Shown here one piece after another: positions 1-9,023 of a stretch of DNA of 64,000 nt (the stretch's first letter is position 1; every line of letters begins with the position of its first letter). Below the pieces are notes generated by a model. That model ran no database searches, was not told the origin of the DNA, and was given only the letters and a program-made list of their open reading frames with translations. Source of the DNA: Chryseobacterium sp. (lineage in GTDB: Bacteria; Bacteroidota; Bacteroidia; Flavobacteriales; Weeksellaceae); the NCBI RefSeq assembly GCF_019236175.1, contig NZ_JAFAJM010000005.1:248001-312000 (forward strand), in the 5' to 3' direction. A program made the translations under genes and the position numbers.

Positions 1-1
1 A

Positions 2-2476
2 CAGGTATGGGATGTTACCGATATTACGAATGCCAACAGAAGAGTAAACAAAGCAGGAGCCGGCAGCTTTAATTTTGCATATATCGCGGCTGATCAGAAC
101 TTCAATAATGAGTTTGTGGCTTTCCGTGCTGATGCTGCCTTTTCTCCGCAATTTGTGGAAAGAATCGGAAATCAGAATCTTTCAGCGTTGCAGAATATAG
201 ACTACCTGATCCTTACAGTCCCTGAAATGATGGGCCAGGCACAAAGAATAGCAAGTTATCACCAGACAAAAAATAACTACAAAGTAGAAATTGTAGATAT
301 TAATAAAGTATATCAGGAGTTTGGCAGCGGAAGCAGAGATCTTACAGCTATCAGGGATTTTGTGAGCAAACTGAATACTCCGACGGGAAGTCTTAAATAT
401 GTATTCATTCTTGGTGATGCTTCATATGATTTTAAAAATAAAGTATCAAACAATTCAAATATTGTTACGGCTTATCAAAGTGAGCAATCTTCAGATTATG
501 TAAGCTCATTCGTAACGGATGATTATATCGTAATGACTAAACCACAAACAGCAAGCTATATTGAAAATAATCTTCCGGACCTTCCTATCGGAAGAATTCC
601 TGCAGCTAATATTTCCGAAGCAGGCGATATGATCAATAAAACACTTGCTTATTACAATTCACTTCCGGGACAATCCAGCCCGTTTGGTGAATGGCGTATG
701 AAACTTGATTTCGTAGTGGATGATGATGCTCAGGACGGAGGTCCTTTTCATAATGTGATGAACGCTACCCTGGTCAATGAATTTGAACAACCTGGACAAA
801 CCCAGTTAAAAGAATACAATGTAAAAAAATTATACATGGATGCTTTTCCTGCTCAAAGTACTGCAGGAGGATTAAGATATCCGCAGGTTAATCAGGCGAT
901 CTCAAATGCGATCGGAAACAGCCTGTATCTGTTCTATTTCGGACATGGAGGGATTAACGGATGGGCACAGGAAAGGGTTTTAACAACGACTGAAATTCAG
1001 AATTCCAATAATTTTTCCAATGTATACAGCAGATTTCCTTTTGTTTCTACAATCACTTGTGAATTTACGTTATGGGATGAGCCTTCCACGTATTCGGCAG
1101 GTGAGCAATTCATCAAACTAAAACAGGGAGGTGCAGCAGCAATGATTACTTCCAGCCGCGCTATCGGAGTTATTTACGGGCGCCAGTTTACAGATACTTA
1201 CACTAAAAACATCTTTAAATTAACCAATGATGATTTTGCAACACTTGGAAATGCACATTTAACAGCTAAAAAAGAAAGAGGTGCGGATCTCAATCACTTA
1301 AAAGTAAACTTCCTGGGTGATCCGGCAATGAAACTAAGCAGACCTCAGAGACTTTTGGTAATTGATAATATAGACACGCCTATTCCGGGTCAGATCAGAG
1401 GATTAGATTTTGTTAAAATCAAAGGACATATTAACAATGCTAACGGAACCCTGAATTCTACTTTCAACGGGAGAGTAACCATCAATATTTTTGATAAGAG
1501 AATCAATAAAAAGACTTTAAACAATAATGGTGCTCTTTCACCTGTTCTGGAATACACAGAAGAAGGAAGCCCTATTGTAAAAGCTTCGGGAATAGTTGTC
1601 AACGGAGTATTTACTTCTGAATTTTATGTGCCTAAGGATATCAATTATACTATCGGAGAAGGAAGAATATTAGGTTACGCGGATAATAAAGTAACAGATG
1701 TTTTCAACAATCAGGCAGTACAGGTAGGTGGTCTGAATCCTAACGGAGTAAATGACAACCAGCCTCCGAAGGTAAGACTTTATATGAATAACACAAACTT
1801 TGCCGACGGCGGAATTACCAACCAAAACCCCACTCTTCTGGCTTGTCTTACGGATGACACAGGAATTAACGCTACAGGTTCAGGAGTAGGCCATGATATT
1901 ACGGTATATCTGGACGGGCAAATCATCAATACCATTATATTAAATGATTTTTATGCTGCCGGAGAAGGAAACGGATGCTTAAGCCCAAGTCTTGCAGAGT
2001 ACCAGAAAGGAAATGTAACCTATCCTTTCAGAAATCTGGCTATCGGACAACATCAATTAACATTTAAAGTTTGGGACATAAACAATAATTCGGCAACTGC
2101 TACGTTAAATTTTGAAGTTAAGGATGAATCTGATCAACATTTAATTATCAACCGTCCGTTGAACTGGCCGAATCCATTCACCAATAAAACGTACATCCAG
2201 TTTGAACATAACTGCGATGATATTTTAGATGTAAATGTTCAGATTTATACAATTACCGGAAGATTGGTAAAAACTTTATCTCAACCGGTCGTTGCAGAAC
2301 CCTTTCTACAGGGCTTTAGAACTCCCCGTCAGGCTATAGAATGGGACGGAAGAGATGATTTTGGAGCAACAGTAGCAAAAGGTACGTATATTTTTAAGAT
2401 ATTTGCAAAAAGTCAAAATCAGGAAAAATGCAAAGGAAGTGCTACAGCTGTAGAAAAAATGGTAATTTTGAAATAA
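2..2476 (+). CDS. porU: Type IX secretion sortase PorU (5' end outside window)
   Basis: C25-family (gingipain-like) cysteine protease. In the T9SS, PorU sits on the cell surface, removes the C-terminal sorting domain of cargo proteins and attaches them to the surface. The open frame runs in from the left edge, so the internal GTG at 116 is not the start. The catalytic His is in FGHGG (His codon 944-946) and the catalytic Cys in TITCEF (Cys codon 1058-1060). The C-terminal 110 residues form a FlgD-like beta domain (NWPNPFTNKT, GRLVKTL, WDGRDDFG, KGTYIFKI). The gene is followed after 60 bases by porV, the usual order in Flavobacteriia. Identification is firm; only the N-terminal part is missing. 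Confidence 0.95.
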   Translation, partial: QVWDVTDITNANRRVNKAGAGSFNFAYIAADQNFNNEFVAFRADAAFSPQFVERIGNQNLSALQNIDYLILTVPEMMGQAQRIASYHQTKNNYKVEIVDINKVYQEFGSGSRDLTAIRDFVSKLNTPTGSLKYVFILGDASYDFKNKVSNNSNIVTAYQSEQSSDYVSSFVTDDYIVMTKPQTASYIENNLPDLPIGRIPAANISEAGDMINKTLAYYNSLPGQSSPFGEWRMKLDFVVDDDAQDGGPFHNVMNATLVNEFEQPGQTQLKEYNVKKLYMDAFPAQSTAGGLRYPQVNQAISNAIGNSLYLFYFGHGGINGWAQERVLTTTEIQNSNNFSNVYSRFPFVSTITCEFTLWDEPSTYSAGEQFIKLKQGGAAAMITSSRAIGVIYGRQFTDTYTKNIFKLTNDDFATLGNAHLTAKKERGADLNHLKVNFLGDPAMKLSRPQRLLVIDNIDTPIPGQIRGLDFVKIKGHINNANGTLNSTFNGRVTINIFDKRINKKTLNNNGALSPVLEYTEEGSPIVKASGIVVNGVFTSEFYVPKDINYTIGEGRILGYADNKVTDVFNNQAVQVGGLNPNGVNDNQPPKVRLYMNNTNFADGGITNQNPTLLACLTDDTGINATGSGVGHDITVYLDGQIINTIILNDFYAAGEGNGCLSPSLAEYQKGNVTYPFRNLAIGQHQLTFKVWDINNNSATATLNFEVKDESDQHLIINRPLNWPNPFTNKTYIQFEHNCDDILDVNVQIYTITGRLVKTLSQPVVAEPFLQGFRTPRQAIEWDGRDDFGATVAKGTYIFKIFAKSQNQEKCKGSATAVEKMVILK

Positions 2477-2536
2477 TTATACAATACAATAGATAATAAA
2501 ATTAATAAAAAACTGATAATATATAAAAGACAACAT

Positions 2537-3700
2537 ATGAATTTAACTACTAAACTGCTTTTGGGATTTGGGTTAAGTGCTGGTTTTCTAGGCTATTCGC
2601 AAGATTTAAGTAAAATTAATCCAGTATTGACCGGAGCTCCCTTCCTAAGAATTGCACCAGATGCAAGATCAGGAGGTATGGGAGATCAGGGGGTGGTAAC
2701 TTCCCCGGATGCATTTTCACAATTCTGGAATGCGGCAAAATATCCTTTTAGCAGAACAAGTTCTTCCATCGGTCTGAACTATACACCATATATGGGAAAA
2801 CTTACCAATGATGTATTCTTACTATACGGATCATTCCATAAATTTTTAGGACAGGAAGAAAGATCCACAATTTCTGCGAGTATCTATTATTTTAATATGG
2901 GACAGGTAGACCTGACTCAGCTGGTAGGTTCGGAAATTGTTTCAATGGGTGCATCAAAACCAAATGAATTCTCTATTGATGTTGCCTATGCATTAAAACT
3001 TTCTGATTCTTATTCCATGGCCGTAACGGGTAGATTTATTCGCTCAGACTTAGCCGGAGGATTTAATACTGATACAACACTTAAAGCAGCCAACTCATTT
3101 GCAGTAGATGTTGCCGGATACTATAGTTCACCAAAATTCTCGGGTATCGGTGGGAACGACGGTAAAGTGAACGCAGGTTTCACAATATCAAACCTGGGTC
3201 CGAAACTGGATTATACAGGAAATGAAGAATCTAGATCTTATCTTCCGACAATGGCCAGATTAGGGATCGGATATGACATGTATCTTGATGATATGAACAG
3301 AGTGGGAATCAGCTTTGAAGGTTCAAAACTCTTAGTTCCAGGATCCGAATATGCAGGAATAGATCCCAATACAAGAAAAGAAATCTATGCTGTACCTAAT
3401 GTAGGAGTAATGGAAGGTATCGGAAAATCTTTCAAAAACAAAAACAGTATCATGTATAGTGGTGCTATTGAATATTCATATGACAACGCATTCTCTGTAC
3501 GAGGAGGTTATTTCAATGAAAGTGCAGAGCAGGGAGCAAGACAGTTTGCCACTGCAGGTATTGGATTAAGATACCGTTCTTTCGGACTTGATCTTTCGTA
3601 TCTGATCAATATGTCTAAAGTAAACACAGCATTAGATAATACCCTTCGTTTTGGTCTTACCTGGAATATCGGTGATGAAACATCCAACAACGATCGTTAA
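2537..3700 (+). CDS. porV: Type IX secretion outer membrane protein PorV (LptO)
   Basis: 387-residue outer membrane beta-barrel of the FadL-like PorV family. It shuttles T9SS cargo to the PorU attachment complex. A signal peptide covers about residues 1-21 (LLLGFGLSAGFLGYSQ). The family-typical N-terminal stretch FLRIAPDARSGGMGDQG follows and then alternating beta strands; the last strand ends in LRFGLTWNIGDE. It lies 60 bases after porU on the same strand with no terminator between, so co-transcription is likely. A strong terminator follows. Length and motifs match the family. Confidence 0.95.
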   Translation: MNLTTKLLLGFGLSAGFLGYSQDLSKINPVLTGAPFLRIAPDARSGGMGDQGVVTSPDAFSQFWNAAKYPFSRTSSSIGLNYTPYMGKLTNDVFLLYGSFHKFLGQEERSTISASIYYFNMGQVDLTQLVGSEIVSMGASKPNEFSIDVAYALKLSDSYSMAVTGRFIRSDLAGGFNTDTTLKAANSFAVDVAGYYSSPKFSGIGGNDGKVNAGFTISNLGPKLDYTGNEESRSYLPTMARLGIGYDMYLDDMNRVGISFEGSKLLVPGSEYAGIDPNTRKEIYAVPNVGVMEGIGKSFKNKNSIMYSGAIEYSYDNAFSVRGGYFNESAEQGARQFATAGIGLRYRSFGLDLSYLINMSKVNTALDNTLRFGLTWNIGDETSNNDR

Positions 3701-3722
3701 TTAATCATATATCAATGATAAC

Positions 3723-3753
3723 AAAAGCCTCATCACTTGTATGAGGCTTTTTT
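3723..3753 (+). terminator. Rho-independent terminator after porV
   Basis: Perfect 11-bp stem, AAAAGCCTCAT against ATGAGGCTTTT, with a 7-base loop and a T run. It starts 22 bases after the porV stop. Confidence 0.85.
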
Positions 3754-3954
3754 ATTGTAATAACCAGAAAAAAATAAAGCATAGCGCTTCACCCTACCAT
3801 ATTCACTTTACCCAAATAAAAATTGATTACCATTCCACTGGATCTCAATACTTCACCTTTACATCATTTCAATTATCAGTTTTTTATTAAAAAAATATAA
3901 TATTTAAGTTGAGAAAAGTCTCTTTTTTATGGTATTTCTTTTAAATTCTATACC

Positions 3955-3962
3955 TATTTTTG
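3955..3962 (+). promoter_or_regulatory. -7 box of the FUSC gene
   Basis: TATTTTTG matches the Bacteroidota sigma-ABfr -7 consensus TAnnTTTG. Only 4 bases separate it from the ATG at 3967, so the transcript may have almost no leader. No clear -33 TTG is seen. Confidence 0.5.
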
Positions 3963-3966
3963 TACT

Positions 3967-6231
3967 ATGAACTATTCGGCGGAGCTAAAAAAATTTGTAA
4001 CCAGTCAATATGTATATTCTGCCATCAGAATTACATTAGCTACTGTTCTGCCTTGTTTAGTACTGGCCCACTTTGGAATTTTAAAAGAATACTTCCTCTT
4101 CCCTCTCGGAACCAGCTTTGTAGCACTTACAGACCAGCCAGGTCCCTTTATCCGAAGAAGAAATGCGCTCGCTTTTGCCATCTGCTGTTTTGTCTTTGTA
4201 GCACTCATAGCAAGTCTGGTAATGAATTTCAGGCTCCTGGTCCTGTTTGAAATCATAGCTTTCGGTATGTTTTTCTCCCTGATCGGAGTATATGGGCAGA
4301 GATTAGCTGCTGTAGGTTCACTATCACTTGTCGTACTGGCCATCTTTATCGACGGGCATCTTACCGGTAGTGATATTTTAAAAAGCTTATTAATCTTTGC
4401 CAGTGGCTGTATCTGGTTTTTACTGATATTCCTTATTGTCACAACCATTCGTCCCTATAAACTGGCCGGACAGATGATTGGCGAAAACTACCTTCAGCTG
4501 GCAGAATTTTTAAAGATTAAAGCCAGTTATTACCAGAAAAATCCGGATTTTGATAAACTGACCACTCAGGTTATTGCCAAACAGATTGAAATAAAAAATC
4601 TTCAGGAAGATACCCGGGAAACTGTTTTTAAAACCAGAACCATTGTCAATGAATCTACGACAACCAGCCGTTTGCTGATGCTGATGTTTCTGAACTCTAT
4701 GGACCTTCATGAAAAACTCATGACCTCAGAAAGTGACTACCAAAAGCTGCAACAGAGTTTTGAAGACAGCATGATTCTGGTCAATATTCACGACTATCTT
4801 AATCTTCTGGCCGAGGAGATTACCAATATCGGAATCGCCCTGCAAAGTGGAACGAGAGCTAAGTCTATGTTCAATCTGGAACTTGAATTAAAAAATCTTA
4901 ACTACAATTATTTTGAGCTTAGAAATAAGCAGCTTACTTCTGACAATCTGGAAAATTTTATGATCCTGCGTCAGATTCTGATGCGTATTAATGAGATCAC
5001 CAAAGAAATCAATGAGATCTATAAAGTATTCTCTCAAAATGTAAAACTCGCAAAAAGTTTATCCACCGGACTGGATTTGAAAAAATTTATGCCGAATGAA
5101 CCTAAGCTGAACGCCAAAGTTTTAAGGAATAATATTTCTCTCTCCTCCTCTCATTTCCGTCATGCCATAAGAATTACCACGGCATTATTAGTGGGATACC
5201 TTTTCTCTATGTTTGATTTTCTGGGCTTGGGTCATACTTACTGGATCTTAATTACCATTACTGCAATCCTAAAACCGGCCTATTCTATCACGAAACAACG
5301 AAATCTTCTCAGGCTTTACGGAACGGTAACCGGAGCTACAATCGCTTATATCATCCTGCATTTCATACATATTAACGGTGTTTTATTTGCCATTCTGCTG
5401 ATCAGTATGATCATGTGTTTCAGCTTTTTAAAAGGAAGGTATTTTTGGGCAGTATTATTTATGACCATTTATGTTTTCCTGAGTTTTAATTTTCTTAACC
5501 CCGGAAAAGTAGACATCATTTTCAAAGACCGTGTTGTGGATACCGCCATCGCTGGAATAATTGCTTTTGCCGTATCTTATATTGTATTACCGGTTTGGGA
5601 GCATACCCAAAACCTGGATCTGATGAAAAAATCTGCGGCAGACAACCTCATCTATTTCCAAAGTGTAATTTCTAAATTTTTACAGGGAGATTTTGATCTT
5701 GAAGATTATAAAGTAAAGCGAAAAAATGCTATTATTTCTTTAGCGAACCTATCGGATAATTTCCAGCGAATGATTTCCGATCCCAAAAACCAGCAGAAGA
5801 AACTCGAGGTTGTTCATCAGTTTGTAGCTACCTCACATCTTATCACAGCTTATACCGCTTCCCTTTCACAATATTCCAAGAGCAATGAGCTCTATCCTGA
5901 AATTGATGCCGAGAGCTGGAGCAGGAAAATTGAAGCTGAAATGCAGCAGACATCAGCTTTATTACATGGTGAAGACATCAATGAAGCTCTTAAAATGGAA
6001 AGCCGTCTGGAACCGGAAGATTCTTCTATTGAAGACATGCTGATGAAAAGAAAAACAGAGATTGAGGAAAACGATATCATAGACCGAAGAGATCCCGATA
6101 AAATTTCACATTTGACGGAACTTAAAAATATTCTGGATATCCTTGAACTGATCTATGATGTTGCTAAAGAACAACGAAAGGTTATTGAAAAATACAGAAG
6201 TGAGAAACATGCTACTCCTCCACAATCGTAA
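3967..6231 (+). CDS. FUSC-family (YccS/YhfK-like) inner membrane protein
   Basis: 754-residue membrane protein with the duplicated architecture of FUSC proteins. A first hydrophobic block (about residues 18-165) is followed by a cytoplasmic helical region (about 170-395). A second hydrophobic block (about 400-540, with GLGHTYWILITITAILKP) precedes a cytoplasmic tail. FUSC relatives are thought to export aromatic acids or similar compounds, but most, including YccS, have no proven substrate. It is monocistronic between a terminator and a convergent gene, and its 3' end overlaps the phosphopantetheinyl transferase gene by 20 bases. Family assignment is confident; substrate unknown. Confidence 0.85.
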   Translation: MNYSAELKKFVTSQYVYSAIRITLATVLPCLVLAHFGILKEYFLFPLGTSFVALTDQPGPFIRRRNALAFAICCFVFVALIASLVMNFRLLVLFEIIAFGMFFSLIGVYGQRLAAVGSLSLVVLAIFIDGHLTGSDILKSLLIFASGCIWFLLIFLIVTTIRPYKLAGQMIGENYLQLAEFLKIKASYYQKNPDFDKLTTQVIAKQIEIKNLQEDTRETVFKTRTIVNESTTTSRLLMLMFLNSMDLHEKLMTSESDYQKLQQSFEDSMILVNIHDYLNLLAEEITNIGIALQSGTRAKSMFNLELELKNLNYNYFELRNKQLTSDNLENFMILRQILMRINEITKEINEIYKVFSQNVKLAKSLSTGLDLKKFMPNEPKLNAKVLRNNISLSSSHFRHAIRITTALLVGYLFSMFDFLGLGHTYWILITITAILKPAYSITKQRNLLRLYGTVTGATIAYIILHFIHINGVLFAILLISMIMCFSFLKGRYFWAVLFMTIYVFLSFNFLNPGKVDIIFKDRVVDTAIAGIIAFAVSYIVLPVWEHTQNLDLMKKSAADNLIYFQSVISKFLQGDFDLEDYKVKRKNAIISLANLSDNFQRMISDPKNQQKKLEVVHQFVATSHLITAYTASLSQYSKSNELYPEIDAESWSRKIEAEMQQTSALLHGEDINEALKMESRLEPEDSSIEDMLMKRKTEIEENDIIDRRDPDKISHLTELKNILDILELIYDVAKEQRKVIEKYRSEKHATPPQS

Positions 6232-6826
6232 AACAATAATCATCAAAAAATTCTACTCTGGCTTTGAACTCATCTGAAAACTGATCGTCATAAACCCTAC
6301 AGCTTATTTTATGAAGATGCTTAAGTTCAAAAGGCTTTACTTCATAATTTTTTTTCAGAGACCAGTATTTGGAATGATGAATTTTGTACATACTTTCCTT
6401 CACGCTCCATATAATTGTATAAAATGTATCTGCCTTATCTTGCGGAATAAAACCTCTTTCATTTTCATACGTAAATTTATCAATCACCCTTAAAATTTTG
6501 GGATTGAATTTTTCAACATCAATTCCTATTTTATTTTTGGATATCGCAATCGCTGCAAAGGGAAAAGAATGGGTAATGGAAATTTCCGCATCATCGGGAG
6601 AAAGAAAAGGTTCTCTTTCTCTATATAAAATTTTAGAATGTGGCTTCAGACCTTTTAACAGCTTGCGCACCATCAGCACCTCCAGAAGTTTTTTAGGATG
6701 ATAATCTTTTACTTTTTCTGCATTTTCCGGCTCCAGAAGTTCATTAATATCAAGTTCTTCACTCTCATCATACTTCCAAACAAGGATGGTGGCATTATCA
6801 TCTGAAAAATCTCGGTAAAGGGGCAT
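6212..6826 (-). CDS. 4'-phosphopantetheinyl transferase superfamily protein (Sfp type)
   Basis: About 204 residues. It would transfer the phosphopantetheine arm of CoA to a serine of an acyl or peptidyl carrier protein. The two Sfp-family metal/CoA motifs are visible: KIGIDVEKF (about residues 105-113) and WSVKESMYK (about 140-148). The open frame extends to a TTG at 6844, but that TTG is the end of the -7 box TATTTTTG, so the ATG at 6826 (MPLYRDF) was chosen. No carrier-protein or synthase gene is adjacent, so the target is unknown. Its 3' end overlaps the convergent FUSC gene. Confidence 0.85.
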   Translation of the reverse strand: MPLYRDFSDDNATILVWKYDESEELDINELLEPENAEKVKDYHPKKLLEVLMVRKLLKGLKPHSKILYREREPFLSPDDAEISITHSFPFAAIAISKNKIGIDVEKFNPKILRVIDKFTYENERGFIPQDKADTFYTIIWSVKESMYKIHHSKYWSLKKNYEVKPFELKHLHKISCRVYDDQFSDEFKARVEFFDDYCFTIVEE

Positions 6827-6841
6827 TCTTTTTTTATTTAA

Positions 6842-6849
6842 CAAAAATA
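6842..6849 (-). promoter_or_regulatory. -7 box of the phosphopantetheinyl transferase gene
   Basis: TATTTTTG on the minus strand, 15 bases before the ATG at 6826. It contains the upstream TTG and so argues against that TTG as start codon. Confidence 0.55.
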
Positions 6850-6882
6850 CTAAAAAGAAACCATTCGAAGAAGAGACAAGAC

Positions 6883-6924
6883 GGGAGCCGGAAGCTATTA
6901 TTTTATATCCTGCTCCCAGCTTCC
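6883..6924. repeat. Interleaved inverted repeats between HugZ and PPTase genes
   Basis: GGGAGC (6883-6888) and GGAAGC (6890-6895) are followed by GCTCCC (6912-6917) and GCTTCC (6919-6924). The pairs are interleaved, not nested, so an RNA could form one hairpin or the other, or a pseudoknot. It starts right after the HugZ stop codon and is more GC-rich than its surroundings. Confidence 0.45.
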
Positions 6925-7446
6925 TTACTTATTCGACTTATGATTCACATCATTTCGATGCTCAATAATTTCTAAATTTTCATCTACAAAATAAGCACTT
7001 CCAAATCCGTTCACATAAGAACCCCTTACCGGCCGTAAAGCAATTAAAATAAAATCTCCCATTTCAGAAATAACATCCACAACTTTGCCATGAGTTTCGG
7101 CCAGTTTCTCAACTACCCTATTCCACTGTTCCGAATCTCTTTCTACCTGTACGGGAAAAGTTTCAAGGGTCAAACGTTCACGGGCATAGATTTGTTTGGC
7201 AGCTGATTCATCTTCAATAAACAATACCGACACCTTTCTTCCTGCCGAAAGATTCCGGGTATGTTTTGCCATAAAAGATACCAGAATATAGAATGTCTCA
7301 TCTACCCGTACAAATGGTGCATAGCTGGAATTGGGATTTCCTTCGCCATCTGTGGTAGCCAGGATTATACTTTTGGTACGTGCAATCAGTTCTATTACTT
7401 TAGGAGCAACCGGTTTTGCTTTTTTCTCCGTATGGGTATGATTCAT
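6925..7446 (-). CDS. HugZ-like pyridoxamine-phosphate-oxidase-fold protein (haem utilisation type)
   Basis: 173 residues with the split-barrel FMN/haem-binding fold of the PNPOx-like superfamily. The central block (TKSIILATTDGEGNPNSSYA, about residues 24-43) and the C-terminal part (MGDFILIALRPVRGSYVNGFGSAY, about 128-151, a VNGFG motif) resemble HugZ/HutZ. Those proteins bind haem and help bacteria take iron from it. The N-terminus MNHTHTEKK is polar with no signal, so the protein is cytoplasmic. An iron-box-like palindrome lies 35 bases upstream. A general flavin-binding role cannot be excluded. Confidence 0.7.
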   Translation of the reverse strand: MNHTHTEKKAKPVAPKVIELIARTKSIILATTDGEGNPNSSYAPFVRVDETFYILVSFMAKHTRNLSAGRKVSVLFIEDESAAKQIYARERLTLETFPVQVERDSEQWNRVVEKLAETHGKVVDVISEMGDFILIALRPVRGSYVNGFGSAYFVDENLEIIEHRNDVNHKSNK

Positions 7447-7480
7447 ATCGTATAATTTATCCGATAAAAGTAATTATTTA

Positions 7481-7495
7481 TATTAAGACTAAATA
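7481..7495. promoter_or_regulatory. Palindrome upstream of the HugZ-like gene, candidate metal-regulator site
   Basis: TATTAAGACTAAATA is symmetric except for one pair and the centre. Its TTAG-n-CTAA-like core resembles half-sites of iron or manganese regulators of the DtxR family. It lies in the divergent region between a HugZ-like gene and ahcY. The role is inferred. Confidence 0.35.
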
Positions 7496-7564
7496 ATATC
7501 AAATCATGTTTAATCTCATCTTTCCGAACTTGAATTGTTGTTTTTTTATCTTAATTATTAATTG

Positions 7565-7572
7565 TAATTTTG
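7565..7572 (+). promoter_or_regulatory. -7 box of ahcY
   Basis: TAATTTTG fits TAnnTTTG, 39 bases before the ahcY ATG. A TTG at 7538-7540 could be the -33 element but is a little far (24 bases). Confidence 0.5.
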
Positions 7573-7611
7573 CATTTCATTATCAATTGAATTTAAAACT
7601 ATTCATTACAT

Positions 7612-8925
7612 ATGAGTACTACAACACAATACCTTCCTTATAAAGTAAAGGATATCTCCCTAGCAGAATGGGGAAGAAAAGAAATTACCCTTGCAGAAGC
7701 AGAAATGCCTGGTTTGATGGCTATCCGTGAAGAATACGGCCCATCTCAGCCTCTGAAAGGAGCCAGAATCGCAGGATGTCTTCACATGACCATCCAGACA
7801 GCTGTGCTTATCGAGACTCTGGTAGCTTTAGGAGCTGAAGTTACATGGTCTTCTTGTAATATTTTCTCTACTCAGGATCATGCTGCTGCTGCTATTGCCG
7901 CTGCAGGAATTCCGGTTTATGCCTGGAAAGGTCTAAACGAAGAAGAATTTGACTGGTGTATTGAGCAGACTTTATTCTTCGGAGAAGACAGAAAACCATT
8001 GAACATGATCCTTGATGATGGTGGTGATCTGACAAACATGGTGTTTGATAAATACCCTCAGTTTACAAAAGACATCAAAGGTCTTTCTGAAGAAACGACT
8101 ACAGGAGTACACAGACTGTATGAGAGAATGAAAAACGGAACTTTAGTAATGCCTGCAATCAATGTTAATGATTCAGTCACTAAATCTAAGTTTGACAACA
8201 AATACGGATGTAAAGAATCTGCTGTAGATGCTGTAAGAAGAGCTACAGACGTAATGTTAGCAGGAAAAAGAGTAGTAGTTTGCGGATACGGAGACGTAGG
8301 TAAAGGTACTGCTGCTTCTTTCAGAGGAGCCGGTTCTATCGTTACCGTTACAGAGATCGACCCAATTTGTGCCCTTCAGGCTGCAATGGACGGTTATGAA
8401 GTAAAAAGATTAGATACCGTAGTAGACAACGCCGATATCATCATTACAACAACCGGTAACTTTAATATTGTAAGAGGAGAACACTTCCTTAAAATGAAGG
8501 ATAAAGCAATCGTTTGTAACATCGGACACTTCGATAATGAGATCGATATGGCCTGGTTAAACAAAAACTACGGTCAGACTAAATCTGAAGTTAAACCTCA
8601 GGTTGACATCTATACAATTGAAGGAAAAGAAGTCATTATCCTTGCTGAAGGAAGACTGGTAAACTTAGGCTGTGCAACAGGACACCCAAGTTTCGTAATG
8701 TCAAACTCTTTCTCCAACCAGACATTGGCTCAGATCGAATTATGGAACAACGCCGCAGCTTACAAAAACGAAGTTTACATGCTTCCTAAGCACTTAGATG
8801 AAAAAGTAGCAGCTTTACACCTTAAAAAATTAAGCGTAGAGCTTGAAACTCTTTCCCCTGAGCAGGCTGAGTATATCGGAGTAGACGTAAAAGGACCATT
8901 CAAGCCTGAATACTACAGATATTAA
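7612..8925 (+). CDS. ahcY: Adenosylhomocysteinase
   Basis: 437-residue cytosolic enzyme that cleaves S-adenosylhomocysteine to adenosine and homocysteine, clearing the product of methyltransferases. The NAD-binding glycine motif is in [17 protein letters not shown] (about residues 225-241). The substrate region HMTIQT (about 58-63), the DDGGDLT motif (about 138-144) and the conserved C-terminus KPEYYRY are all present. Length is normal for the family. The gene stands alone with its own promoter and an excellent terminator. No riboswitch-like structure was seen upstream. Confidence 0.98.
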   Translation: MSTTTQYLPYKVKDISLAEWGRKEITLAEAEMPGLMAIREEYGPSQPLKGARIAGCLHMTIQTAVLIETLVALGAEVTWSSCNIFSTQDHAAAAIAAAGIPVYAWKGLNEEEFDWCIEQTLFFGEDRKPLNMILDDGGDLTNMVFDKYPQFTKDIKGLSEETTTGVHRLYERMKNGTLVMPAINVNDSVTKSKFDNKYGCKESAVDAVRRATDVMLAGKRVVVCGYGDVGKGTAASFRGAGSIVTVTEIDPICALQAAMDGYEVKRLDTVVDNADIIITTTGNFNIVRGEHFLKMKDKAIVCNIGHFDNEIDMAWLNKNYGQTKSEVKPQVDIYTIEGKEVIILAEGRLVNLGCATGHPSFVMSNSFSNQTLAQIELWNNAAAYKNEVYMLPKHLDEKVAALHLKKLSVELETLSPEQAEYIGVDVKGPFKPEYYRY

Positions 8926-8945
8926 AAATCAGACAATATGATATG

Positions 8946-8976
8946 ATCCCACTATTTCCAAATAGTGGGATTTTTT
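8946..8976 (+). terminator. Rho-independent terminator after ahcY
   Basis: Perfect 12-bp stem ATCCCACTATTT / AAATAGTGGGAT with a CC loop and six Ts, 21 bases after the stop. The ATG at 8943 lies at its foot and is not a gene start. Confidence 0.9.
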
Positions 8977-8981
8977 ATTCA

Positions 8982-9009
8982 TTGCCTCACCAGACTTTTC
9001 TTATTTTTG
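8982..9009 (+). promoter_or_regulatory. Promoter of the lipoprotein gene
   Basis: TTG at 8982-8984 and TATTTTTG at 9002-9009, separated by 17 bases, match the -33/-7 pattern. The ATG follows 14 bases later. Confidence 0.6.
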
Positions 9010-9023
9010 CCGCAAAAAATAAC

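Noticed and set aside
4005..4448. 147-residue minus-strand frame inside the FUSC gene
   Set aside because: Antisense shadow of a gene with clear family motifs; no promoter or recognisable domain.
7447..7611. SAM- or SAH-type riboswitch in front of ahcY
   Set aside because: No conserved stem or motif of those classes is visible; only an ordinary -7 box and the palindrome.
8943..9023. Upstream ATG extending the lipoprotein by 27 residues
   Set aside because: The ATG is in the ahcY terminator and before the -7 box; the signal peptide begins at 9024.
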